Assembly: GCA_934678955.1 (NCBI GenBank)
Contig: CAKUSI010000042.1
Coordinates: 1-18,365 of the forward strand
Direction: 5' to 3'
Source of the DNA: an uncultured Austwickia sp.
GTDB lineage: Bacteria; Actinomycetota; Actinomycetes; Actinomycetales; Dermatophilaceae
Length of the DNA stretch: 18,365 nucleotides
This document shows positions 1 through 5,829 of this stretch, in pieces; the stretch's first letter is position 1, and each line of letters begins with the position of its first letter. The position numbers were made by a program, and so were the translations under genes. The notes below the pieces were generated by a model. That model saw only the letters and a list, made by a program, of their open reading frames with translations, was not told where the DNA came from and made no database searches.

Positions 1-76
1 ACAACAGGTCAGGCTCGCCCTCGGCGCGCTTGACGACGTGGTCCTCCCAGACCTTGTCACTCAGGGTCTTGCCCAT
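1..76 (-). CDS. leuC: 3-isopropylmalate dehydratase large subunit, N-terminal fragment
   Basis: Only the first 25 codons lie in the window; the gene continues past the left edge. The peptide begins [20 protein letters not shown] and continues EPDLL, which matches the conserved start of bacterial LeuC, the Fe-S isomerase that interconverts 2- and 3-isopropylmalate in leucine biosynthesis. The ATG at 76-74 is preceded by a good Shine-Dalgarno sequence (AGGGGA, minus strand 88-83). The gene is divergent from an IclR-family regulator, the standard actinobacterial leuC/ltbR arrangement, which supports both calls. The identification rests on the N-terminus and synteny only, and no catalytic residues are visible. 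Confidence 0.85.
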   Translation of the reverse strand, partial: MGKTLSDKVWEDHVVKRAEGEPDLL

Positions 77-110
77 GTGGATTCCCCTCACGATTGCTCG
101 GTGGTCGGTT

Positions 111-182
111 GGCTGAGCCTGTCGAAGCACGGTTGGCTGAGCCCTCCGCGGCTCGGACGGCTGAGCCTGTCGAAGCCTTCCC
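111..182. repeat. Three 24-bp tandem repeats of a dispersed CTGAGCCTGTCGAAG-type element
   Basis: Units start at 111, 135 and 159, an exact 24-bp period. Units 1 and 3 share GGCTGAGCCTGTCGAAGC; unit 2 keeps GGCTGAGCC and then diverges into a short hairpin (GAGCC 139-143 pairing with GGCTC 150-154). The same core recurs at 2833-2849. GGCTGAGCC is itself nearly self-complementary, so transcripts would fold. The block lies between the leuC start and the probable promoter region, so it would be in the leuC mRNA leader. From general knowledge, this core is a common interspersed short repeat in high-GC genomes; the family name was not checked. Confidence 0.75.
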
Positions 183-205
183 CACGATCAAAGCATCTTT
201 GCGAC

Positions 206-234
206 TTGCATGTCACAGAATGAGACGGCAATAT
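206..234 (+). promoter_or_regulatory. Putative promoter of the IclR-family regulator, leaderless
   Basis: A -35-like TTGCAT (206-211) and a -10-like CAATAT (229-234) are separated by 17 bp. The -10 ends 6 bases before the ATG at 241, so transcription would start at or next to the start codon. No Shine-Dalgarno sequence precedes this ATG, which fits a leaderless transcript. The leuC promoter and any autoregulatory operator are probably in the same interval, but no convincing leuC -10 was found. Confidence 0.5.
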
Positions 235-240
235 CAAAGT

Positions 241-966
241 ATGGACACAGGAACTTCCGGCGTCGGCGTCCTCGACAAGGCCGCCCAGGTGCTCACCGCC
301 CTCGAGCAGGGCCCCACGACGCTGGCGGGCCTCGTGACCGCGACCGGCCTCGCCCGCCCCACCGCCCACCGGCTCGCCGTGGCGCTCGAGCATCACCGCC
401 TGGTCAGCCGCGACCTGCAGGGCCGCTTCGTCCTCGGCCCCCGCCTCACCGAACTGGCCGCCGCCGCCGGCGAGGACCGCCTGCTCGCCACCGCCGGCCC
501 CGTCCTGGCCCGCCTGCGCGACATCACCGGCGAGTCGGCCCAGCTGTTCCGCCGGCAGGGCGAGTTCCGCATCTGCGCGGCGACCGCCGAGCGTCCCTCG
601 GGTCTTCGCGACACTGTACCGGTCGGCACCCAGCTCACCATGAACGCCGGCTCGGCCGCCCAGGTGCTGCTCGCGTGGGAGGACCCCGAGCGCATCCAGC
701 GTGGCCTGACGAACGCGACCTTCTCGGCGGTGGCCCTCTCGACGGTCCGCCGGCGCGGCTGGTCGCAGTCGGTCGCCGAGCGCGAGGCCGGCGTGGCGTC
801 GGTGAGCGCCCCGGTGCGCTCCCCCGCCGGCAAGGTCATCGCCGCGGTGAGCGTGTCGGGCCCGATCGAGCGCCTGTCCCGCCAGCCCGGACGCCTCCAC
901 GCCCCGGCCGTCATGGCCGCGGCCGAGCGCCTGTCGGAGGTGCTGCGGCGCAACGCCGAGTCCTAA
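241..966 (+). CDS. ltbR: IclR-family transcriptional regulator of leucine biosynthesis (LtbR/NdgR type)
   Basis: A 241-residue DNA-binding regulator. The N-terminus (DTGTSGVGVLDKAAQVLTAL) and the helix-turn-helix segment at about residues 25-60 (LAGLVTATGLARPTAHRLAV) closely resemble actinobacterial LtbR/NdgR proteins. The C-terminal half is the ligand-binding IclR effector domain, and length is normal for the family. In characterised actinobacteria this regulator controls the divergent leuCD operon and related amino-acid genes; that role is inferred here from synteny with leuC. The ATG at 241 is chosen because homologues start at this point and a -10-like element sits just upstream. In-frame starts further upstream (94, 220) would translate the repeat block and are rejected. 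The stop codon overlaps the end of the convergent phosphatase gene by 4 nt. Confidence 0.88.
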   Translation: MDTGTSGVGVLDKAAQVLTALEQGPTTLAGLVTATGLARPTAHRLAVALEHHRLVSRDLQGRFVLGPRLTELAAAAGEDRLLATAGPVLARLRDITGESAQLFRRQGEFRICAATAERPSGLRDTVPVGTQLTMNAGSAAQVLLAWEDPERIQRGLTNATFSAVALSTVRRRGWSQSVAEREAGVASVSAPVRSPAGKVIAAVSVSGPIERLSRQPGRLHAPAVMAAAERLSEVLRRNAES

Positions 967-1607
967 CCCCAGGGCCAGCGCTTCTTCTTCGGCGCCGAGA
1001 CCTCGGACGCCGCGAGCTTGGGCAACTCTGCCCCTGCGATGAACGGCAGGATGCGGTCGAGGTGCCGGTCGATCTCGTCGGCGCACGCGATCGCCACCTT
1101 GGTGCCGCGACGGTAGGGGTCATCCACGTCATAGGTCATGGAGTTGGCACCCGCGTTCTTGCGGACGACCTCGGCGAGGTCCTCGACGTCGTCCACCGCC
1201 GGCAGTCGCTCGCCCGACTCCTCCAGTCGCCGGACGGCAGTCGCCAACTGGCCGATCCCGACGATCTTGTGGCGGTGCTCGGGGTGCGCGTCGAGCAGCT
1301 TCATGTGGTGGCCGAACTCGAAGGTCAGCACCAGGTCGGAACCCTCGAAGATCTCGTCGTTGACCACGCGGCTTACGTGCCCTGCGGCGTCCGCGCCCCG
1401 CGCCAGCAGCAGCTTCGCCATCTCCTCGTCCATGCCGCGACCGGGGTAGCCGGGAATCCCGGCGCTGGTGATCTCCACGTTCCAGCCGTCCAACACCTGC
1501 CGGGCACGACGCTCGGCGTAGGGCGAGCGCGAGATGTTCGCGGTGCACACGAACAGGACCCGCAGGGGGGCGGGCGACCCGTTGCTGCGGCGTCCGGGTT
1601 CGGTCAT
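963..1607 (-). CDS. Low-molecular-weight protein tyrosine phosphatase (Wzb-like)
   Basis: A 214-residue enzyme with the LMW-PTP active-site loop near the N-terminus: C21-TANIS-R27-S28, a CX5R(S) P-loop with Cys nucleophile and Arg phosphate binder. The probable general acid is Asp163 in VDDPYRRG. The length exceeds the usual ~150 residues because of an insertion in the middle and a basic C-terminal tail (APKKKRWPWG). In polysaccharide loci such enzymes dephosphorylate the tyrosine-rich tail of BY-kinases; the likely partner here is the kinase at 11108-12700. It is the last gene of a three-gene operon: its ATG overlaps the PqqD-like gene's stop (ATGA) and has a strong SD (GGAGGAA). Specificity for arginine phosphate or small molecules is an alternative. 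Confidence 0.88.
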   Translation of the reverse strand: MTEPGRRSNGSPAPLRVLFVCTANISRSPYAERRARQVLDGWNVEITSAGIPGYPGRGMDEEMAKLLLARGADAAGHVSRVVNDEIFEGSDLVLTFEFGHHMKLLDAHPEHRHKIVGIGQLATAVRRLEESGERLPAVDDVEDLAEVVRKNAGANSMTYDVDDPYRRGTKVAIACADEIDRHLDRILPFIAGAELPKLAASEVSAPKKKRWPWG

Positions 1608-1879
1608 GGCGATTCCTCCAGCAGCCCGGTGGCGACGAGTTCGGCCAGGTAGTCCTCGACGTGGCCGCGCACCTCGTCGACCGGGGTGTCGAGCAGGTCG
1701 GCCAGGCTGGTCGCGACATCGGCGTCCCCATCAGCGGCCAAGCTCCAGATGAGCGCGGCAGTGCCGTGCAGGGCGTGCGGGTCGCCGTCGGGCAGGGGCA
1801 TCAGGTACGCGGCCAGCGCGCCACCGTTGCTCGGGGGCAGCACGACCCAGCCGAGCCGGTGCGGGATCCGGTAGCTCAT
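1604..1879 (-). CDS. PqqD-family small protein
   Basis: A 91-residue protein with the PqqD fold signature HGTAALIWSLAADG at about residues 38-51, followed by a helical half ending VEDYLAELVATGLLEES. PqqD proteins are small winged-helix chaperones that present peptides to radical SAM enzymes. Related copies also occur in exopolysaccharide loci, with no radical SAM partner, next to HprK-like kinases and nucleotidyltransferases. No precursor peptide or radical SAM enzyme is seen in this window, so the polysaccharide-associated role is more likely, though its function is unknown. It overlaps both neighbours by 4 nt (ATGA), indicating translational coupling to the upstream nucleotidyltransferase and the downstream phosphatase. 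Confidence 0.8.
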   Translation of the reverse strand: MSYRIPHRLGWVVLPPSNGGALAAYLMPLPDGDPHALHGTAALIWSLAADGDADVATSLADLLDTPVDEVRGHVEDYLAELVATGLLEESP

Positions 1880-2790
1880 CGCCGCACCGCCCGGCGGAGG
1901 AGGCGTCCGACCTCGGCGGCCACGAGGCCCAACTGGACCCCCCACGCGCGCGCCACCTCGACCGCCCCCGGCTTGTGGCCCAGGTCGCGCTGCAGGCGGC
2001 CCTCCTTGGGGGCCACGAGGTGGAAGGCCATCCGGAGCGCGCGGGCCGGGTTGGGCTGCGCCTTGACCCGGGCCAGCCACAGCATCGTGCGCGAGGGGTC
2101 GCCGGTGGACAGGGTTCGCCACAGCAGGTAGTCCCGCGCCGACCGGTGCTGCTCGAGGCGACCGGTCGCCGCCGCCAGCGCCACCTCGGCACGCAGCCGG
2201 GCCGCCAGCTCGTCGACCTGCCGGCGTTCGTCGGCGGACGCCACCCCCCACGCCCGTTCGATGTCGACGCTGGTCAGGTCGGCCCCGCGGACGGCGTGCA
2301 GGATGAGGATCAGGCGCTGGGCGGTCACCGAGGGCACGCGGCAGGGCAGCCCCGCGATCGTCATCAGGTGCTGGTCGGCCCAGAGGATGTCGAAGGCCGC
2401 CTCGTCGGACAGGCCGATCCCGGGGAAGGACCGGTGGATGTCGGCATGGCACACCCCCGGGCGGATCCAGGTCGAGGCATGCTCGAACGCGGACCCGTCC
2501 TCGAAGCGGTAGACCATCTCCCACCGGTGGGCAGCCAGTGCCGCGAAGAACCGGCGCACGTGGCTCGGCCGGACCAGCGCGTCGGCGTCGACGCTGGCCC
2601 GCGGCACCGGACGCGTCACGACCTCACCCGTCTCGGGATCGGTGACGTCGGCCTGCTGCAGGAGCATCGGGTCGACGGAGGCGCCCTTGATGTGCAGCAG
2701 GTCGACCCCTGCATCCTCGGCGATGACCTGCAGGGTGGCGGCTGCGAGCGGCACCCCGGCGACCAGGGGCATGTGCTCGATGCTGTCCAC
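1876..2790 (-). CDS. Nucleotidyltransferase-fold family protein (NTP_transf_5-like)
   Basis: A 304-residue cytoplasmic protein of the family often annotated 'nucleotidyltransferase family protein' in polysaccharide and peptide-natural-product loci. Visible signatures are LLHIKGASV around residues 31-39 and a candidate metal-binding pair in SVDADALV (D68, D70), then a helical C-terminal region. Substrate and reaction are unknown for this family. It is the first gene of a three-gene operon, with its stop overlapping the PqqD-like start. The GTG at 2790 is favoured because a TAGGCT -10-like element ends 6 bases upstream (leaderless start). The ATG at 2772 is an alternative, and neither has a clear SD. 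The upstream region carries short repeats and a divergent epimerase promoter. Confidence 0.75.
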   Translation of the reverse strand: MDSIEHMPLVAGVPLAAATLQVIAEDAGVDLLHIKGASVDPMLLQQADVTDPETGEVVTRPVPRASVDADALVRPSHVRRFFAALAAHRWEMVYRFEDGSAFEHASTWIRPGVCHADIHRSFPGIGLSDEAAFDILWADQHLMTIAGLPCRVPSVTAQRLILILHAVRGADLTSVDIERAWGVASADERRQVDELAARLRAEVALAAATGRLEQHRSARDYLLWRTLSTGDPSRTMLWLARVKAQPNPARALRMAFHLVAPKEGRLQRDLGHKPGAVEVARAWGVQLGLVAAEVGRLLRRAVRR

Positions 2791-2796
2791 CGGGGC

Positions 2797-2802
2797 AGCC
2801 TA
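2797..2802 (-). promoter_or_regulatory. Putative -10 element of the nucleotidyltransferase-PqqD-phosphatase operon
   Basis: The minus strand reads TAGGCT (2802 to 2797), matching the TANNNT actinobacterial -10 pattern, and ends 6 bases before the GTG at 2790. This suggests a leaderless mRNA. No convincing -35 was found; the upstream DNA is repeat sequence. Confidence 0.4.
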
Positions 2803-2812
2803 TCCGCTCGGG

Positions 2813-2868
2813 CCCCTGAGCCCGCACGGACCCCTGAGCCTGTCGAAGGGCGAGCCGGTCGAAAGCTC
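2813..2868. repeat. Second cluster of the CTGAGCCTGTCGAAG-type dispersed repeat
   Basis: CCCCTGAGCC occurs at 2813-2822 and 2831-2840. The full core CCTGAGCCTGTCGAAGG is at 2833-2849, followed by a variant, GAGCCGGTCGAAAGCTC, at 2852-2868. The units are shorter and less regular than those at 111-182 but share the core. The cluster fills the middle of the divergent intergenic region between the nucleotidyltransferase operon and the epimerase, leaving only the two -10-like elements at its edges. Confidence 0.7.
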
Positions 2869-2873
2869 GCTGG

Positions 2874-2879
2874 TAGATT
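2874..2879 (+). promoter_or_regulatory. Putative -10 element of the epimerase gene, leaderless
   Basis: TAGATT fits TANNNT and ends 7 bases before the GTG at 2887, with no SD before that codon. A leaderless transcript is the simplest reading. No good -35 hexamer is seen in the repeat DNA upstream. Confidence 0.45.
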
Positions 2880-2886
2880 CCAACCC

Positions 2887-3831
2887 GTGAAGATCGTGGT
2901 CACCGGCGGCGCCGGATTCATCGGGTCCAACCTCGCCCGCGAGTTGCTCGCCCGCCCCGAGGTTGACGAGGTGGTGGCCCTCGACGACCTGTCGACGGGC
3001 CGCCGCGAGAACCTGGCCGGCACCGACGCGCAGTTGGTCGAGGCGACGATCCTCGACCCCGAGGCGCTCGACGGCGCGTTCGCGGGCGCGGGTGCGGTCG
3101 TCCACCTGGGCGCACTCCCCTCGGTCCCCCGTTCCGTCCTCGACCCCGTCGCCTCGCACCACGCCAACGCCACCGGCACGCTCGAGGTGCTGCAGGCCGC
3201 GCGACGGGCCGGCGACATCCCCGTGGTGGTGGCCTCCTCGTCGTCGGTGTACGGCGCCAACCGCGAGCTGCCCAAGCGCGAGTCGATGCGCACCGCGCCG
3301 ATCTCCCCCTATGCAGTCAGCAAGCAGGCCACCGAGGCGTACGCCCTCTCGTTCGGCCACACGTACGGGCTGCCGACGCTCGCGTTCCGGTTCTTCAACG
3401 TGTACGGCCCGCTGCAGGCCGCCGGCCATGCCTACGCGGCCGTCATCCCGAACTTCGTGGACGCCGCCCTCCGCGGTGTCCCGCTGACGGTCCACGGCGA
3501 TGGGGAGCAGACGCGTGACTTCACGTTCGTCGGCACGGTGGCCCGCGTGCTGGCCGACGCCGCGATCAACGGGGTGCACGACCTCGACCCGGTCAACCTC
3601 GCCTTCGGCTCCCGCACCTCGTTGAACTCGCTCATCGGGCTGATCGGGGACGCGCTCGGGTTCACCCTGGAGGTCGAACACACCGAACCCCGGGCCGGGG
3701 ACGTGCGCGACTCGCAGGCCGACAACACCCGGTTGAAGGCGCTGTTCCCCGATGTCGAGCCGGTCTCGCTGGAGGAGGGCGTCCGTGCGACCGTCGACTG
3801 GTTCCGGACGCTGCCCGAGTACCAGGGCTGA
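2887..3831 (+). CDS. NAD-dependent epimerase/dehydratase (UDP-sugar 4-epimerase type)
   Basis: A 314-residue extended short-chain dehydrogenase. The NAD-binding glycine motif TGGAGFIG is at residues 6-13, a serine cluster SSSS at 117-120, and the catalytic Tyr142-AVS-Lys146 in SPYAVSKQATE. FRFFNVYGP and the segment AYAAVIPNF resemble UDP-GlcNAc/UDP-Glc 4-epimerases of the WbpP/Gne/GalE group, so it probably makes UDP-GalNAc, UDP-Gal or a related precursor. Exact substrate cannot be read from the sequence. The GTG start is set by the immediate glycine-rich motif and by the -10 seven bases upstream. The next gene begins 2 bases after its stop, forming a two-gene operon with the ligase/polymerase-like protein. 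Confidence 0.88.
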   Translation: MKIVVTGGAGFIGSNLARELLARPEVDEVVALDDLSTGRRENLAGTDAQLVEATILDPEALDGAFAGAGAVVHLGALPSVPRSVLDPVASHHANATGTLEVLQAARRAGDIPVVVASSSSVYGANRELPKRESMRTAPISPYAVSKQATEAYALSFGHTYGLPTLAFRFFNVYGPLQAAGHAYAAVIPNFVDAALRGVPLTVHGDGEQTRDFTFVGTVARVLADAAINGVHDLDPVNLAFGSRTSLNSLIGLIGDALGFTLEVEHTEPRAGDVRDSQADNTRLKALFPDVEPVSLEEGVRATVDWFRTLPEYQG

Positions 3832-3833
3832 CC

Positions 3834-4868
3834 GTGCTCCGCCCCGCGCGTGGCCTCGACCCCGTCGATGCCTACGCGCTGGCAACCGTGGGGCTGTGGG
3901 CGGCCTGGGTGTTCGCCACCTCGACCTGGACGGGCCGGTTCCCCCCGCCCAGCTGGACGCCCCTGCTCGCCCCTGCCGTCCTGCTGGCCGGGGTCGTCGT
4001 CGGACGCCTCGGCCGGCGCTGGCGCGACCACCCGGGGACGCTCGTGCTGCTGCTCTTCCCGCTCGTCGCCCTGCTGCCCGGGGTCGGCCTCCGCATGGCG
4101 CGCGGTCCCCTGCCGCTGGGCTACGCGAACGCCAACACCGCCGCCGCAACCCAAGTCATGGCCCTGCTCGCGCTGGCGGCCCTCGACGAGCGCGAGGACC
4201 GGGCGCGCAGGAACCTCTTGTGGGTCGGCATCGTCGTGGCCGCGTGGATGGTGGTGCACCACGGCTCCCTGGCGGGCATCGCGACGGCCGTCCCGGTGCT
4301 GGGGGCGATCCTGCTGATGGCCTCGCGGCCTGCCCGGCGCAGCGGGTGGGCGCTCGTGGTCGCGCTGGTCAGCGTCGTCGCGGCCTCCGCCAGCCTCCTG
4401 TGGCTCGCGGCGCGGCCCACCTGGCCTCCCCGGGTGCTCACCGCGTTCGACCCGGTGCGCAAGGTGATGTGGGAAGAGGCGCTCGGGTTGTGGGCGCGGC
4501 GCCCGATCACGGGCAGCGGCGTGGGCAGCTACGCCGAGGTGAACCCCTACGCCCACGACACCGACACGATCGCGGCCCACTCCTCGCTGCTGCAGACCGG
4601 AGCCGAACTCGGGCTCGTCGGCGTCGCCCTGCTGTTCGGCATCGTGCTCGCCGGCGCCGCCGTCGCCCACCGGGGGCGCGCACCGCTCGCCGTCGTGGCC
4701 CTGGCCGCGTGGACCGCCCTGTGGATCCACTCGCTGGTGGACCACCTGTTCGACTACCCGACCGTGCCGTTCCTGTCCGGGGCGGTGCTCGGCTGGGCGA
4801 GCGCCTCGTCGGCCCGGCCGGGTGATCCCGTCGACGCCGTCAGAACAGTTCCACGTCCGCCAGGGTGA
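3834..4868 (+). CDS. O-antigen ligase / Wzy-like polysaccharide polymerase, membrane protein
   Basis: A 344-residue polytopic membrane protein with about 8-9 hydrophobic segments. The Wzy_C-type signature is visible in the C-terminal half: GSGVGSYAEVNPYAHD followed by AHSSLLQTGAELGLVGVALL, with the His and Glu of the HxxLQxxxExG pattern. These proteins polymerise or transfer lipid-linked glycans outside the membrane. The protein is shorter than most Wzy/WaaL members (about 400-450 residues). The GTG is 2 nt after the epimerase stop. The last 29 nt overlap the convergent GNAT gene. Whether it acts as ligase or polymerase is open, as a second polymerase candidate lies at 9749-11101. Confidence 0.8.
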   Translation: MLRPARGLDPVDAYALATVGLWAAWVFATSTWTGRFPPPSWTPLLAPAVLLAGVVVGRLGRRWRDHPGTLVLLLFPLVALLPGVGLRMARGPLPLGYANANTAAATQVMALLALAALDEREDRARRNLLWVGIVVAAWMVVHHGSLAGIATAVPVLGAILLMASRPARRSGWALVVALVSVVAASASLLWLAARPTWPPRVLTAFDPVRKVMWEEALGLWARRPITGSGVGSYAEVNPYAHDTDTIAAHSSLLQTGAELGLVGVALLFGIVLAGAAVAHRGRAPLAVVALAAWTALWIHSLVDHLFDYPTVPFLSGAVLGWASASSARPGDPVDAVRTVPRPPG

Positions 4869-5829
4869 GCGCCCACTCCCCCGGGTCGGGGGGTGCCGCC
4901 GCGAGGGGCCGCGTGGTCAGCAGGGGTCCGGCACCGGGGATCGGCAGGGGGATCAGCCCGGCGTCCGGACCGGTGCGCAACCCGATCGCGTAGTCGGCCC
5001 CGGTCTCGCGCACGACCTGCGCGACCAGGCGCGCCCCGGTGCGCCAGTCCGGTACCAACTGCTCGACGATCGCCGCCTCCACCGTGGGCCCGCGGCGGCG
5101 CAGGCGGAAGACGACCGCGCCACGTCCCGGGTCGGCCGCGTCGGCGAACAGCACCCGGTAGTGCAGGGGGCGCAGGCTCGTGCGCCAGGCCAGGTACTCG
5201 GGGCTGCGGTCGGTGCGGAACCCCTTCGCGGGCGCTTGCGCCAGCAGCGCAGTCGCCGTCGCGGCGTCGGCCAGCGCGACCGCGGCGTCCTGCCCCACGT
5301 CCGAGGGCTGCGACCACAGGTCGGCCGGCACGCGGGACCGGGCCATCCGGGCCAGCGCGGCGGGTGAGGCGGGCAGCACGCCCACGGGCAGGCGCCGGGC
5401 CGCCGTCCACCCCATCTTGAGGTAGCCGGGGCGGCTCTGGTCGTTGGGGGTGTTGAACACGATGCCGACGCCGTCGAGCGTCAGTTCGGCGACCCCGCGC
5501 AGCGTGAGCTTCCGGAAGATGCCCATGCCCTGGTAGTCGGGGTGGGTCGCCGTGTCGACCGCCCGGACGGCGGTGACCTTCTTGCCCTCGCCGTTCACGA
5601 AACGCCACCGCAGCAGGGTGCGCAAGCCGATCACGCGGCCCTCGTGCAGCGCCACCCACGTCGGCGACGGTCCGAACGCGTTGTCCACGTGCTTCCAGCG
5701 GTAGAAGTCCTCGTTGGGGTCCCCGTCGCGCCAGCCCAGGCTGGCGCGGCACAACTCGAGGACCTGCGGCTCGTCCTCGGGGGTCGCGACGCGGAACTCG
5801 AGGTCCTGCGCGTTCGGCTTGGCGGTCAT
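4840..5829 (-). CDS. GNAT-family acyltransferase
   Basis: A 329-residue protein. The N-terminal half is a GNAT domain: residues ~11-29 form the first strand and helix, and the acyl-CoA pyrophosphate-binding loop is in THPDYQGMGIFRKL (Q100-G-M-G103). PNDQSRPGYLKMGW is the typical later strand region. The C-terminal half (~150-329) looks like a second degenerate acyltransferase lobe, as in two-domain GNAT proteins of polysaccharide loci. It is coupled to asnB by an ATGA overlap, with a good SD (GGAGAGGAA). A role in acylating an amino sugar or attaching a group to the glycan is inferred from context; the substrate is unknown. The gene's 3' end overlaps the convergent ligase gene. Confidence 0.8.
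   Translation of the reverse strand: MTAKPNAQDLEFRVATPEDEPQVLELCRASLGWRDGDPNEDFYRWKHVDNAFGPSPTWVALHEGRVIGLRTLLRWRFVNGEGKKVTAVRAVDTATHPDYQGMGIFRKLTLRGVAELTLDGVGIVFNTPNDQSRPGYLKMGWTAARRLPVGVLPASPAALARMARSRVPADLWSQPSDVGQDAAVALADAATATALLAQAPAKGFRTDRSPEYLAWRTSLRPLHYRVLFADAADPGRGAVVFRLRRRGPTVEAAIVEQLVPDWRTGARLVAQVVRETGADYAIGLRTGPDAGLIPLPIPGAGPLLTTRPLAAAPPDPGEWALTLADVELF

Noticed and set aside
111..182. CRISPR array
   Set aside because: Units are 24 bp with no unique spacers, and the middle unit is degenerate; no cas genes are present.
94..240. N-terminal extension of the IclR regulator through the repeat block
   Set aside because: It would translate repeat DNA into an 8-residue periodic peptide (AEPVEA units), homologues start at the ATG at 241, and a promoter-like sequence lies inside the extension.
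1975..2886. Long in-frame upstream extension of the epimerase on the plus strand
   Set aside because: It runs antisense to the nucleotidyltransferase gene and through repeat DNA. The NAD-binding motif of the family begins right after the GTG at 2887.
2800..4149. Long minus-strand open frame opposite the epimerase
   Set aside because: It covers a gene with clear catalytic motifs, and the translated product is low-complexity, Arg/Gly-rich.
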